Positions 44,761-53,144 of a stretch of 64,000 nt of DNA are shown here, one piece after another. A program made the position numbers and the translations under genes. Within the stretch, counting starts at the first letter, position 1. Each line of letters opens with the position of its first letter. The notes below the pieces were generated by a model, which was given only the letters and a program-made list of their open reading frames with translations, had not been told where the DNA came from and did no database searches. Origin of the DNA: Oscillospiraceae bacterium (GTDB lineage Bacteria; Bacillota; Clostridia; Oscillospirales; Ruminococcaceae); contig SVNA01000005.1 of the NCBI GenBank assembly GCA_015067145.1, positions 23,174-87,173 on the forward strand. Direction: 5' to 3'.

Positions 44761-45120
44761 CTATTTATCAGCCTTGTCTTCCTCGTCATTTTTTTCCTTT
44801 GCAGTTATTGCAATAGCCTGAACAAGCTCTTTCTGCTTTATTGTCAGCCGGCTTATTTTCAGCGTCATCAGGAACTGGTTTACAATAAGAACAAAGATGA
44901 TAACAAGGTAGATAAGGTTGATTGGAGACTGAAAGCCCAGAGCGTATGCAATATTATACAGGGATTTAGGGAAGATGCTGAGAAGAATGAGAATCAGACA
45001 GAAGATAATCCAGAAAAGAGTATCTTCAATACGCACTGTGGATTTGCGGATAAGCTTCATGGCAAAAAGAAAGGTGAAAATGCTGCCAACGATGAGCAGA
45101 GCTGTAAGTATAGAACCCAT
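44761..45120 (-). CDS. DUF2304 family membrane protein
   Basis: A 119-aa protein with three hydrophobic segments (~3-24, ~33-53, ~66-85) and a charged C-terminus. The pattern (RKSTVRIEDTLFWIIFCLIL and SIFPKSLYNIAYALGFQSPINL) is that of DUF2304 proteins, usually encoded beside dolichyl-phosphate-mannose-synthase-like transferases, as here (1 nt downstream of one). AAGGAG precedes the start at 45120; the longer reading frame upstream is inside the neighbour. It likely helps in lipid-linked sugar synthesis; role not proven. Confidence 0.85.
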   Translation of the reverse strand: MGSILTALLIVGSIFTFLFAMKLIRKSTVRIEDTLFWIIFCLILILLSIFPKSLYNIAYALGFQSPINLIYLVIIFVLIVNQFLMTLKISRLTIKQKELVQAIAITAKEKNDEEDKADK

Positions 45121-45121
45121 A

Positions 45122-45817
45122 TTAAATCTCCTTTCTTTTTCTGAACCACTGTATAAGTACAATGGAAACACCCATTTTAAACATATATTTGATTGCGTTT
45201 ACAGGGTTTAAATAGCTTTCCCCTGCGGTGCGTTCTGCCATTTCAACCTGAACTTCGCTGATGGTTGCACCGTTTTTCAGCAAAAAGCTTATAGTGTCAG
45301 GTTCAGGGGCAAAGTTTGCGTCCAGTGCAAACTCCTTTATCATCTTGCGGTTGAACAGACGCATACCGCTTGTAGGGTCGCATATCTTTTTGCCTGTGGT
45401 AAGTCTCATTGCCCAGCTGATAAGATAGCTGCCAAACATACGCAGGCTCTTTGGTTTTTTAACCGTTACAAACCGGCTGCCGATAACGATATCGCTGTTT
45501 GTTGCCACCATACAGTCGATCATCGGCTGGATATATTCCGGCAGATGCTGACCGTCTGCATCAAACTGCAGCACAGCGTCATAGCCCATTTTTCTTGCGT
45601 AACGCAGGCCGGTCTGAAAACCGCCTGCAAGACCAAGGTTTACAGGCAGGTCGATAAGGTTATAGCCTCTTTCGCGGCAGATATCCGCGGTTTCGTCACG
45701 GCTGCCGTCATTTACCACCACATAGTCAAACTGAGGGTAGTTTTCTACAAGGTTGTCAACAACTTTTTCTATATTGTCTTTTTCGTTATATGCAGGGATA
45801 ACAACTAAAACTTTCAT
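45122..45817 (-). CDS. Family 2 glycosyltransferase, polyprenol-phosphate mannose/glucose synthase-like
   Basis: A 231-aa GT2: MKVLVVIPAYNEKDNIEKVV, DYVVVNDGSRDETADIC, LQFDADGQHLPEYI (the DADGQ motif of DPM1/GtrB-like enzymes) and DPTSGMRLFNR. It has no C-terminal membrane pair of its own, which fits the separate DUF2304 partner. It should charge a polyprenyl phosphate with a sugar. Confidence 0.92.
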   Translation of the reverse strand: MKVLVVIPAYNEKDNIEKVVDNLVENYPQFDYVVVNDGSRDETADICRERGYNLIDLPVNLGLAGGFQTGLRYARKMGYDAVLQFDADGQHLPEYIQPMIDCMVATNSDIVIGSRFVTVKKPKSLRMFGSYLISWAMRLTTGKKICDPTSGMRLFNRKMIKEFALDANFAPEPDTISFLLKNGATISEVQVEMAERTAGESYLNPVNAIKYMFKMGVSIVLIQWFRKRKEI

Positions 45818-45827
45818 ACAATGTCCT

Positions 45828-46979
45828 TTATTTGTGTCTGTTGTAAATGTTCAGAAATTCTTCCGCAACCTGTTCCCAGGTGAAATGACGGACAAGATTT
45901 TTGTATGCATTTTCTGCACACTGTTTTGTATATTCTCTGTCTCTGAGGGCTGTCCGCAATGCTTTTACGATATCGGCAGAATCCATGGAATCGATGAGTA
46001 TACCGTGGTTTTCGTCCTTTATCAGCTGCGGAGAACCACCTGTTTTTGTGGTGATAACCATTGCTTTGAGGGCAGCAGCCTCCAGTACCGAGGTGGAAAA
46101 CCCCTCGGAAAAGGTTGGCAGACAGAAGATGTCGCTATTTTTTAAGAGTGCCAGACTGTGAGGGTAGCTCAGGTTGCCGGGAAGGATAAGGTTGTCCACT
46201 TTCATATCCTTTACCTGCTGCCACAGCTCTCCGTCACCGGCCATAACCAGCTGAACATCCGGGAATTCCCTGTTTATCTCTTTAAAGGCCTCTGCAAGGT
46301 TTACAACACCTTTTTCCTTTATAAATCTGCCTGCAAATGCAATGGTGGTTTTGTCTTTAAAATCTATCTTTTCAAAGAGGGTAGCTTCGCCATTTAAGGC
46401 GGTTTGTGCTACAAGGTCTGGGTCAACGGCATTGTAGAGACAGCCTTTGCCTTCAAGGCCAAAATGTTTCAGCCATTCACAACATGCAAGAGAAACGCCA
46501 TAGAAGTTTTTGCAGTTGTGGTTGATATACCTGGCGGCAATATGTTCGTATGTGCTGCCAATAAAGCCAAGAAGTCCGTCACGGATAAGATGTGCTGTGC
46601 CGTGTTCCACAACAATGGCAGGAATACCGTTCTTTTTGCAGAAGCGGGAGGCCCACACACTGTTCAGATAGAACCTTGTCTGGATAATTGCAAAATCAAA
46701 ATTTTTTGATGCCAGCTGTTTCTCTATGCTGCGGAACTCACCGCCAGGAACAGGTATGGAAAAACGCCTGTTCATTATCCATTTTACAGGTATGCGGTAA
46801 ATCTCTATACCGTCTGCAGCTGTTTCGTGGCTTGGCAGATTCGGCAGGGAGGAGGTTAACACCGTTATTTTGTGTCCCTTTTCGATGAGTTTTTTTGCAA
46901 GGGAGTTTGTATATCGCTCTATACCGCCTACAGTTGGCAGATATTGTGCAGAAAATATTACAAAATTCAGAAAACTCAC
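45828..46979 (-). CDS. Family 4 glycosyltransferase
   Basis: A 383-aa GT-B enzyme: YLPTVGGIERYTNSLAKKL at the N-terminus, IAFAGRFIKEKGVVNLAEAF at the hinge, and FCLPTFSEGFSTSVLEAAALK with the E-x7-E donor site. It heads the minus-strand set GT4 - GT2 - DUF2304. The product is probably a cell-surface glycan. Confidence 0.93.
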   Translation of the reverse strand: MSFLNFVIFSAQYLPTVGGIERYTNSLAKKLIEKGHKITVLTSSLPNLPSHETAADGIEIYRIPVKWIMNRRFSIPVPGGEFRSIEKQLASKNFDFAIIQTRFYLNSVWASRFCKKNGIPAIVVEHGTAHLIRDGLLGFIGSTYEHIAARYINHNCKNFYGVSLACCEWLKHFGLEGKGCLYNAVDPDLVAQTALNGEATLFEKIDFKDKTTIAFAGRFIKEKGVVNLAEAFKEINREFPDVQLVMAGDGELWQQVKDMKVDNLILPGNLSYPHSLALLKNSDIFCLPTFSEGFSTSVLEAAALKAMVITTKTGGSPQLIKDENHGILIDSMDSADIVKALRTALRDREYTKQCAENAYKNLVRHFTWEQVAEEFLNIYNRHK

Positions 46980-47204
46980 TCCTTTGCGTAAAATTTATGC
47001 CATCAGACATACTTAATCAATTTATTGTACCATATAGAAGTTTAAAAATCAATTAAGGCGGCAATATGGAATGGGGAAAGTGCCGGTTTTGCAGTCTGCA
47101 AAAAAGCTGACGGTACCCTCTGTACAAAATGGTGATGTTTTACGGCAAAGTTTTCTTGTGCGTAATGTTATGACACTATGGAACATTATGCTGCATGGCT
47201 GTGG

Positions 47205-47648
47205 TCACAAATTGTCTTTGACTGCCCCAAAAAATATTTCGATATATCTTTCAAGAGCTTTCTGTGCCTTGCGGTAAAGCCAGCTGCGGTCAGAAAAGGT
47301 TTCCTCTGCCAGTTTTGTAACACTGCGACGCTGGCGGTTGATATAAAAAGATGTGAGAATATCCCTGTCTTTGGCTGACAGCATAGCAAGAGCGTTGTCG
47401 ATGTTGCTTACATATATTTTGTTGTATCTGAGCTGTTTTTCCATCGCTTCCAGCTGGGACAAATGGTGAATCATAAGGCTGTCACCGTCACAGGATTTCA
47501 TAACCTTTTCCCTTGTACCCACACCGCTGTACAGGTCGTTTCTTTTCAGAAACTGTATGCGTTGACTGAGGGCTTTTATGCCGGATTTTAAATCGTTATA
47601 GTTTTTTAAATCAGACAAAGCCTGTTTTTTGTACTGTTCATATAACAT
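47205..47648 (-). CDS. ArpU/sigma-70 region 4-like phage transcription activator
   Basis: A 147-aa protein: an N-terminal helical part (residues 1-85) and a C-terminal HTH like sigma region 4 (LSAKDRDILTSFYINRQRRS, then VTKLAEETFSDRSWLYRKAQ). This plan matches phage late-transcription activators of the ArpU/RinA kind. The start at 47648 has AAGGAGG 6 nt upstream; the longer frame to 47732 runs into the divergent control region. It faces away from the LexA-like repressor and is the best candidate to act on the 63-bp promoter repeats. The family call is by pattern. Confidence 0.65.
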   Translation of the reverse strand: MLYEQYKKQALSDLKNYNDLKSGIKALSQRIQFLKRNDLYSGVGTREKVMKSCDGDSLMIHHLSQLEAMEKQLRYNKIYVSNIDNALAMLSAKDRDILTSFYINRQRRSVTKLAEETFSDRSWLYRKAQKALERYIEIFFGAVKDNL

Positions 47649-47739
47649 TGCAGAAACCTCCTTGTAGAGATAAAAATGAGAAAAAGTTGCGTTTACGTAA
47701 AATATAATACCACTGAATAGGGGATGTGTCAATAAAAAT

Positions 47740-47754
47740 ACAACTGATAGTTGT
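47740..47754. promoter_or_regulatory. Candidate repressor operator in the divergent control region
   Basis: ACAACT-GAT-AGTTGT, a perfect 15-bp palindrome midway between the activator and repressor genes. The LexA-like protein next door would be expected to bind such a site. A second element on the plus strand, TTGTTT (47826-47831) with TATTAT (47849-47854) at 17 bp, could be the repressor's own promoter. Confidence 0.5.
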
Positions 47755-47886
47755 GCAAAATGGAAACATCTGGCATAGGTAAGGTGAAATTATTTGTATT
47801 GGGTTGCTTTTCCGTTACTTGAATATTGTTTTTTTGCCGTATCTGAGGTATTATATTTTAATAAGGTAATATAAAGGAGAAGCTGT

Positions 47887-48486
47887 ATGGACAAGCTTAT
47901 CAGGGAAAGAAGAAAAGAGTTGAATATAACCCTTGAGGAAATCGGCGATTATGTTGGAGTTTCCAAGGCTACAGTTCAGCGGTGGGAGACCGGCGGCATT
48001 GCAAATATGCGTCGGGACCGCATAAAAAGACTCAGCGAAATTCTGCAGGTTGAGCCGGAGGAGCTTATAGGTATACAGCAGCCAAAACCTCTCTTTGTAA
48101 AGATTCCGGTATTGGGTACAGTTGCGGCAGGTGTGCCTGTAACTGCTCAGGAGGATATTACAGGCTACGAAGAGGTGCCTGCCCACTGGGTGGAAAATGA
48201 TACCCTGTTTGCCCTGACGATTAAAGGGGACAGCATGGAGCCGCGTATGCTGTCGGGTGATGTTGTAATTGTTAAAAAACAGGAGGATATCGAAAGCGGC
48301 GAGGTTGCCGTTGTAATGGTAGGAGCCGAAGAGGCAACCTGCAAAAAGGTGGTAAAACACTCTGACGGTATAGTGCTTATCTCCAACAATCCAAAATATG
48401 CACCGATATTTTTCACCAAAAAAGAAACCGAGCAGCTGCCTGTGCGTATATTGGGCAAGGTTGTCGAGCTTAGGGTTAGATTTTAA
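47887..48486 (+). CDS. LexA-like phage repressor (XRE HTH + S24 peptidase)
   Basis: A 199-aa repressor: Cro/CI HTH (residues 8-62, LNITLEEIGDYVGVSKATVQ then RWETGG) and an S24 autoprotease domain. Cleavage site Ala81-Gly82 (TVAAGVP), catalytic Ser116 (GDSMEP) and a Lys at 153 or 154 (ATCKK) are all there, so it should self-cleave when RecA is activated, inducing the phage genes. AAGGAG precedes the ATG. A stem-loop terminator (48535-48568) ends it. Confidence 0.93.
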   Translation: MDKLIRERRKELNITLEEIGDYVGVSKATVQRWETGGIANMRRDRIKRLSEILQVEPEELIGIQQPKPLFVKIPVLGTVAAGVPVTAQEDITGYEEVPAHWVENDTLFALTIKGDSMEPRMLSGDVVIVKKQEDIESGEVAVVMVGAEEATCKKVVKHSDGIVLISNNPKYAPIFFTKKETEQLPVRILGKVVELRVRF

Positions 48487-48534
48487 AAGAACAATAAAAT
48501 AACAGATAATCTGAAAAACCGATAAAAAACAACA

Positions 48535-48568
48535 CCGATACTTTCACTTTGATTGTATCGGTTTTTTC
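48535..48568 (+). terminator. Terminator of the repressor gene
   Basis: 7-bp stem CCGATAC/GTATCGG (48535-48541 with 48555-48561), 13-nt loop, then TTTTTTCG. Confidence 0.7.
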
Positions 48569-48605
48569 GTTGGAAAAATGTAGAAAAATGCAGTATTTGC
48601 AATAT

Positions 48606-48681
48606 TTTTTCAAAACTCGCAACATTAAACAACATAAAGCAACAAACTCGCACCATCAGGCAACATTTGATGTGATAAAAT
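48606..48681 (+). promoter_or_regulatory. Iteron promoter, copy 1 (63-bp repeat + extended -10)
   Basis: A 63-bp block (48606-48668) recurs at 54101-54163 with one mismatch (48626). It has CAACAT-like hexamers starting at 48620, 48630, 48640 (CAACAA), 48651 (CACCAT) and 48661, that is, every 10-11 bp on the same helix face. An extended -10 (TG-A-TAAAAT, 48673-48681) follows and there is no good -35, so an activator is expected to occupy the hexamers. It drives the cargo cassette. Confidence 0.75.
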
Positions 48682-48752
48682 CAGAATATAAACCGGTTTA
48701 TATAATTTACAGAAAGGAGAAATATTTATTGCAATAAATTAAAACTGAAAAA

Positions 48753-50804
48753 TTGAATATATACACAACCCTTGAAGACAGAAAAAAGGCTAACGCATGG
48801 AGAAATCAGTATTATGATAAGCTGAAACAAAATAAGCTTAACCAGCCATCTGCCCTGGTGGGAAATACTCTTAACGGAACAGCGGCAGCTGTACCGTCAT
48901 CTTCGGGCAGCGGCTCCTCAAAGAGCGGTGGCAGCAAATCATCTGCGACCACATCGGGCAAAACCGCAGGAGTGTTTGACAACATCAAACTGCCTTATGA
49001 GGACACTGTGGCACAGAAAAATGCCCAGAAAGCTGCAGATTTAAAGCGTCAGCAGGAGCAGTACAACGCACAGAAACTTGCCGAAAAGCAGGCTGCAGAG
49101 GCAAAGGCGGCACAGGAAAAGTATGCGAGGGAAAAATATATCGCCCAGATGCGTCAGAAGCAGATAGACGACAGGCTTATGGGCACGGGTATGAGAAGCA
49201 ACCCCTATACAGGCACTGTGAAAACACCATCGGCAAATACACAGAGCCAGTGGAAAACAGGTGGCAATGAACAGAATAAAGCTTACAGCAATACAGGCCC
49301 AAACAGAGAGATGGCAAACACTGTAAAGCTGAACACGCCAAAACCTGCGGCGATATCCACGCCAAAACCTGCAGTGACAACACCAAAGACAGTTGTATCA
49401 ACCGTCAAGCCAACAGGTCCGAATGTGCAGATGGGCAGCATCACCCAAAGTGCAAACAAGCCGCTGACCAGAGCCCAGCTGGAAAAGCTGGTGTATGGTA
49501 TGACAGGCGGCGTGGGACCGAGCAGAGAGACTTCTCAGACACGCCTTGAGGGTAATCCTGAAAGTTTGTACAAGGCAGTTGAAGATTTGCAGAATAATCA
49601 CGGCATTAATAAAGAAACTGCACGGACAAACCATCTTGACCCTCGCGGCCAGAATATCACTGATAAAATCATCAGCGATATCACCAACGAGATTAATATG
49701 GTTCGATATGGTGCAGACTATCTGAACGATGAAAACCATACCAACACAGTTGTAAGCAAAGATAATGTGTACTCTCTGCCACCACAGACAGTAAGTTCAG
49801 AACTGAGAAAAGCTCAGGAAAATGTGACTGTGCTGAAAAATGATAAAAAACAACAGAGGGATGAGCTTCTGTTCCAAAAAAATATGGCATATATTAAAGG
49901 ATTTGATAGCCGTGACACAAGTGCTTTAGACAGCCAGATAAAACATCTGGACAGTGAAATTGCTATGCTGAATATCAAGGAAATGAAGAACAATATCGGA
50001 TACGAATTTTGTCAGAACTATATCAAAATGTTGTCAGAGGCAAACAGAGATGATATACTGAAGATAATAAATGAATACAATCATCTTCCCTATTTCGGAA
50101 ATATTGCCAATATGGCACGTTCTGCAAAAGGCGGTGTTGGCAAGGTCAAAGATGTTGTCTCTGTTCTTGATGAAACAAAGGTAAGTTCTTTTGAGAGAAG
50201 CAAAGGTTTCAGGGTGTTTACCAAAAGTGAACCTAAAAACGGATTCGTGGTAATACCTGATTATACCGTGGACAACTACGGGTTCAGAGATTACAAACTG
50301 TCTGTAACAGCAGACAATATCGATGCGTTGACACCTGACCAGAAAAACCTGTATAAAACCCTTGACAATATGCCTATATCTGAAGAGGTTTATGATTATC
50401 TTGGTAAATTGCCAAAGGTTCTCAATGATTTTGATGCAGGAAAAGCAGGCAGAGGTTTAACAGCTATAGGCTATGTGCTGGATGTAGTCGACTTTTTGTG
50501 TTTGGTGGCTACCGATTATGACAGCACAACAGATACTGTAAGCAAAGACACTACAAGAAAGGTAACTTCGATGATAACCAGCTGGATTGGCGGTCTTGCG
50601 GGTGCAGAACTTGGTGCGGCAGGTGGTGCAGCAATAGGCACGGCAATTCTGCCAGGTGTTGGCACGGTTGTCGGCGGTGCTATAGGTGCTATTGTGGGCG
50701 CATATATTCTCTCCGAAGCAGGCGAAGAGGCAGGTATGTATCTTGGAGGAATAGACTATGACACAGGAACAACAATCGAATATCACCTCGAAAGAGGAAG
50801 ATAA
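48753..50804 (+). CDS. Putative polymorphic-toxin-like protein with glycine-zipper C-terminus
   Basis: A 683-aa protein of no family I can name. Residues ~40-75 are Ser/Gly-rich; ~83-142 a Lys/Ala/Glu/Gln-rich coiled coil; ~150-240 a Pro/Thr/Lys-rich linker with repeated NTPKPA-like units; ~270-590 helical; ~600-672 a glycine zipper (WIGGLAGAELGAAGGAAIGT and GVGTVVGGAIGAIVGAY) that could enter a membrane; the end is YLGGIDYDTGTTIEYHLERGR-like. No signal peptide. Its start is TTG with no ribosome site nearby; AAAGGAG lies 32 nt upstream and leads to a stop. The stop codon overlaps the partner gene by 47 nt. Toxin activity is inferred from the plan and repeated tail modules. Confidence 0.6.
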   Translation: MNIYTTLEDRKKANAWRNQYYDKLKQNKLNQPSALVGNTLNGTAAAVPSSSGSGSSKSGGSKSSATTSGKTAGVFDNIKLPYEDTVAQKNAQKAADLKRQQEQYNAQKLAEKQAAEAKAAQEKYAREKYIAQMRQKQIDDRLMGTGMRSNPYTGTVKTPSANTQSQWKTGGNEQNKAYSNTGPNREMANTVKLNTPKPAAISTPKPAVTTPKTVVSTVKPTGPNVQMGSITQSANKPLTRAQLEKLVYGMTGGVGPSRETSQTRLEGNPESLYKAVEDLQNNHGINKETARTNHLDPRGQNITDKIISDITNEINMVRYGADYLNDENHTNTVVSKDNVYSLPPQTVSSELRKAQENVTVLKNDKKQQRDELLFQKNMAYIKGFDSRDTSALDSQIKHLDSEIAMLNIKEMKNNIGYEFCQNYIKMLSEANRDDILKIINEYNHLPYFGNIANMARSAKGGVGKVKDVVSVLDETKVSSFERSKGFRVFTKSEPKNGFVVIPDYTVDNYGFRDYKLSVTADNIDALTPDQKNLYKTLDNMPISEEVYDYLGKLPKVLNDFDAGKAGRGLTAIGYVLDVVDFLCLVATDYDSTTDTVSKDTTRKVTSMITSWIGGLAGAELGAAGGAAIGTAILPGVGTVVGGAIGAIVGAYILSEAGEEAGMYLGGIDYDTGTTIEYHLERGR

Positions 50805-51645
50805 AATATTAAAGGTCAGACAAGGCGGTGTGGTCATATGGGGTGCAGGCAAAACACCATACTGCAGTTATATGTTCATCCCTCAGGAGCATGAATATGA
50901 GTACAAAAAAGAGATTATCGAAGAGTTTTATAGCATAGGATATGACATTATAGAACATTATTCACAAAACAAAGTGTGCATGATATGTTGTTCATATGAT
51001 ATAAAAGAAAGAGAAGATGATCGCAAACATAAAATGACTCCACCTGTTTATGTGGAAGACGGAAAGGTAAATGAGTTTAAACAGTATCTTATAAACTCCA
51101 ACCGCAAAGACTTAATCTGGACGGATTATATGTATTATGTTTCTAAAATAACAAAAAGCAAATTGTTAAGGCTGTTTGGCTTTAAAGAGATACGTAGCTA
51201 TGCCCGCGATATATATATCTTACAGAAAAAGATGGATCTTGATATTGTAAAAAAAACAAGAGTATGTGACCAAGAGGGGTTAACTGGGAATGTAGCGGTA
51301 TTTATATATCCACATTCAGAAATCAAGCATAAAGAAAATGACAGAGAAACTGTTATAAGCTATGTGCACGACAGAGATACTCTGATTGAAATATGTATAT
51401 CTGATTTTTTTGCAGATGTGAATATTGAGTTTAACCCCAAATATATCACATACGACCAGCTTTTAAAGGAAATTGAACCGATATTCAACAAATACGGCTG
51501 GAAATTCGGAGATATGGAAAACCCATATATAAAAGCTTTAAAATGCGATGTAAACTGCCTTGAATGTGATGACTTGGCATGTAACTATAACCTTAAAGAT
51601 AATGTGGTTTATCATTATGTCTACCACAGGGTAGAAACTGATTAA
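50758..51645 (+). CDS. Candidate immunity/partner protein 1
   Basis: A 295-aa soluble protein, acidic at the start (NITSKEEDKILKVRQGGVV), with no membrane segment and no recognised domain. It has two paralogues downstream. Shared blocks: DGKVNEFKQYL then DRKDLIWTDYMYYV-like, YPHSEI..K..DRETVISYV, and ITYDQLLKEIEPIFNKYGWK. The first 47 nt overlap the end of the glycine-zipper gene in another frame; the ribosome site (GGAGG, 50745-50749) is within the codons for Leu-Gly-Gly of that gene. A terminator follows. Immunity is proposed from position; for a pore-former a membrane immunity protein would be more usual, which is a point against. Confidence 0.6.
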   Translation: MTQEQQSNITSKEEDKILKVRQGGVVIWGAGKTPYCSYMFIPQEHEYEYKKEIIEEFYSIGYDIIEHYSQNKVCMICCSYDIKEREDDRKHKMTPPVYVEDGKVNEFKQYLINSNRKDLIWTDYMYYVSKITKSKLLRLFGFKEIRSYARDIYILQKKMDLDIVKKTRVCDQEGLTGNVAVFIYPHSEIKHKENDRETVISYVHDRDTLIEICISDFFADVNIEFNPKYITYDQLLKEIEPIFNKYGWKFGDMENPYIKALKCDVNCLECDDLACNYNLKDNVVYHYVYHRVETD

Positions 51646-51656
51646 TAAAACAATAA

Positions 51657-51681
51657 AGCGGAGAGTAATCTCCGCTTTTTG
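51657..51681 (+). terminator. Terminator after partner gene 1
   Basis: AGCGGAGA/TCTCCGCT stem with GTAA loop and T5. The same terminator follows partner genes 2 and 3. Confidence 0.85.
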
Positions 51682-51718
51682 TTGTAAATATGGGGTTGTG
51701 GTGGTAAGATAAGAATAT

Positions 51719-51961
51719 ATAGAATACCACATCTTCCATAGCTTTGGCGGTCTTGCATGTGCAGAACTTGGTACTATGGCAGGTATGGCGGTAGGTACAG
51801 CACTGTTTCCAGGGATAGGAACAGTAACTCTTGGCGCTGTTGGTCTGATTATCGGTGCCAAAATCTTATCAGATTTATCAGAAGATTTAGGTGTATACCT
51901 TGGAGGCTTGGATTATGGAGCAGAACAGGATATCGAACAACACATTGTCAGAGGAAGATAA
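51719..51961 (+). pseudogene. Orphan glycine-zipper tail, module 2
   Basis: A headless copy of the end of the 683-aa protein. Homology (FGGLACAELGTMAGMAVGTA ... IIGAKILSDLSEDLGVYLGG and RGR at the end) begins upstream of the first ATG (51776), but the frame there has a stop at 51710 and no good start. The 61-residue piece from 51776 could in principle be translated; no ribosome site is evident. The DNA tract 51744-51772 matches 50587-50615 of the full gene at 27 of 29 positions. It reads as a silent tail cassette paired with partner gene 2. Confidence 0.65.
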
Positions 51962-52826
51962 AATACTGACAGTTAGACAGGGAGGCAATTTATTTTGGAC
52001 TGCCTATGAAGAACCGTATTTCAGTTTCTTGATTTTACCAAAAGAGCATGAACAACAGTATAACAAAGATAATGTGGAAGAATTTTTTAATATAGGGTAT
52101 GATATCATTAAATATTTTTCTAAAGAAAGAGTTTGCCGAATTGATGCGATTTATTCAGTAAAAGAAAGGGAACGGAGCTATAGGAAAGTATATTTTCCAC
52201 CTGTGCATGTTGAGGATGGCAAGGTAAATGAATTAAAACAATATCTTGTGCAAGCCGACCGCAAAGATTTAATATGGGCTGACTATATGTATTATGTTTC
52301 GCATATCACGGAGAGTAAACTGCTAAAACTATTTGGAACTGAAGAAGTTCGCAGTTATGCTCGAGGGTTATATATTTTACAGGAAAAGCTTGACCTTGAA
52401 CTTGTAAAAAAGGCAGAAACAGATGATTCAGAAATATATAACAGAGGAATACAGATTTTTATATATCCTCATTCAGAAATTTTACACAAGGAAAATGACA
52501 GAGAAACTGTTATAAGTTATGTTCATGATAAGGATTTTTTTGTAAAAATAGGATTTGGTGATGATTGTGCAGAAATATATATAAGGCCAAACCCACGATA
52601 TATCACTTATGACCAGTTGCTCAAAGAAATTGAGCCTATTTTCAACAAATATGGTTGGAAATATGGAGAGATGACCAACCCTTATCTGAAGGCATTTGGT
52701 TGTAATGTGGAATGTAATAACTGTGACAGTTACTGCTATCACAACATGAATCCTGAAAGGAAATTGGAAGAAGAACGTATAAACCGAAAAAATCCAAAAC
52801 CAGAGCCTAATGGTGCGTGGTATTAA
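51915..52826 (+). CDS. Candidate immunity/partner protein 2
   Basis: A 303-aa paralogue of the protein at 50758. The start MEQNRISNNTLSEEDK aligns with the first copy and gives the same 47-nt overlap with the tail ORF; an in-frame ATG 24 nt upstream would not. The ribosome site is GGAGG inside the tail's Leu-Gly-Gly codons. N-terminal and C-terminal blocks are alike in all three copies, while the central part (residues ~45-75 and ~150-230) differs. The final ~60 residues (CNVECNNCDSYCYHNMNPER and on) are almost identical to copy 3. The region is visibly AT-rich. Confidence 0.65.
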   Translation: MEQNRISNNTLSEEDKILTVRQGGNLFWTAYEEPYFSFLILPKEHEQQYNKDNVEEFFNIGYDIIKYFSKERVCRIDAIYSVKERERSYRKVYFPPVHVEDGKVNELKQYLVQADRKDLIWADYMYYVSHITESKLLKLFGTEEVRSYARGLYILQEKLDLELVKKAETDDSEIYNRGIQIFIYPHSEILHKENDRETVISYVHDKDFFVKIGFGDDCAEIYIRPNPRYITYDQLLKEIEPIFNKYGWKYGEMTNPYLKAFGCNVECNNCDSYCYHNMNPERKLEEERINRKNPKPEPNGAWY

Positions 52827-52840
52827 AGCACAATATCAAA

Positions 52841-52865
52841 AGCGGAGAGTAATCTCCGCTTTTTG
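52841..52865 (+). terminator. Terminator after partner gene 2
   Basis: AGCGGAGA/TCTCCGCT stem, GTAA loop, T5; same as after gene 1. Confidence 0.85.
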
Positions 52866-52901
52866 TTGTAAATATGGTTTTGAGATGGTAAGATAAAATA
52901 T

Positions 52902-53144
52902 ATAGAATACCACATCTTCCCTGATTTTGGCGGTCTTGCAGGTGCAGAACTTGGTACTATGGCAGGTATGGCGGTAGGTACAGCACTGTTTCCAGGGATA
53001 GGAACAGTAACTCTTGGAGCTGTCGGGGCTGTTGCAGGAGCAAAAATTTTGTCAGACTTAGCAGAAGATTTAGGTATTTACCTTGGAGGTTTGGATTATG
53101 GATCAGGAACAACAATTGAACAGCACCTTGAAAGAGGAAGATAA
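52902..53144 (+). pseudogene. Orphan glycine-zipper tail, module 3
   Basis: A second headless tail copy (FGGLAGAELGTMAGMAVGTA ... VAGAKILSDLAEDLGIYLGG, ending HLERGR as in the full-length protein). The DNA tract 52927-52955 matches 50587-50615 at 28 of 29 positions. The upstream text ATATAGAATACCACATCTTCC is shared with module 2, so the two arose from a common duplication. The only ATG (52959) lies within the homology. The overlap with partner gene 3 is again 47 nt. Confidence 0.65.

Noticed and set aside
50758..51645. Programmed frameshift making one long fusion of the 683-aa protein and partner 1
   Set aside because: The partner is in the +1 frame, no clear slippery site is seen, and a good ribosome site with ATG serves it. 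Kept only as an alternative.
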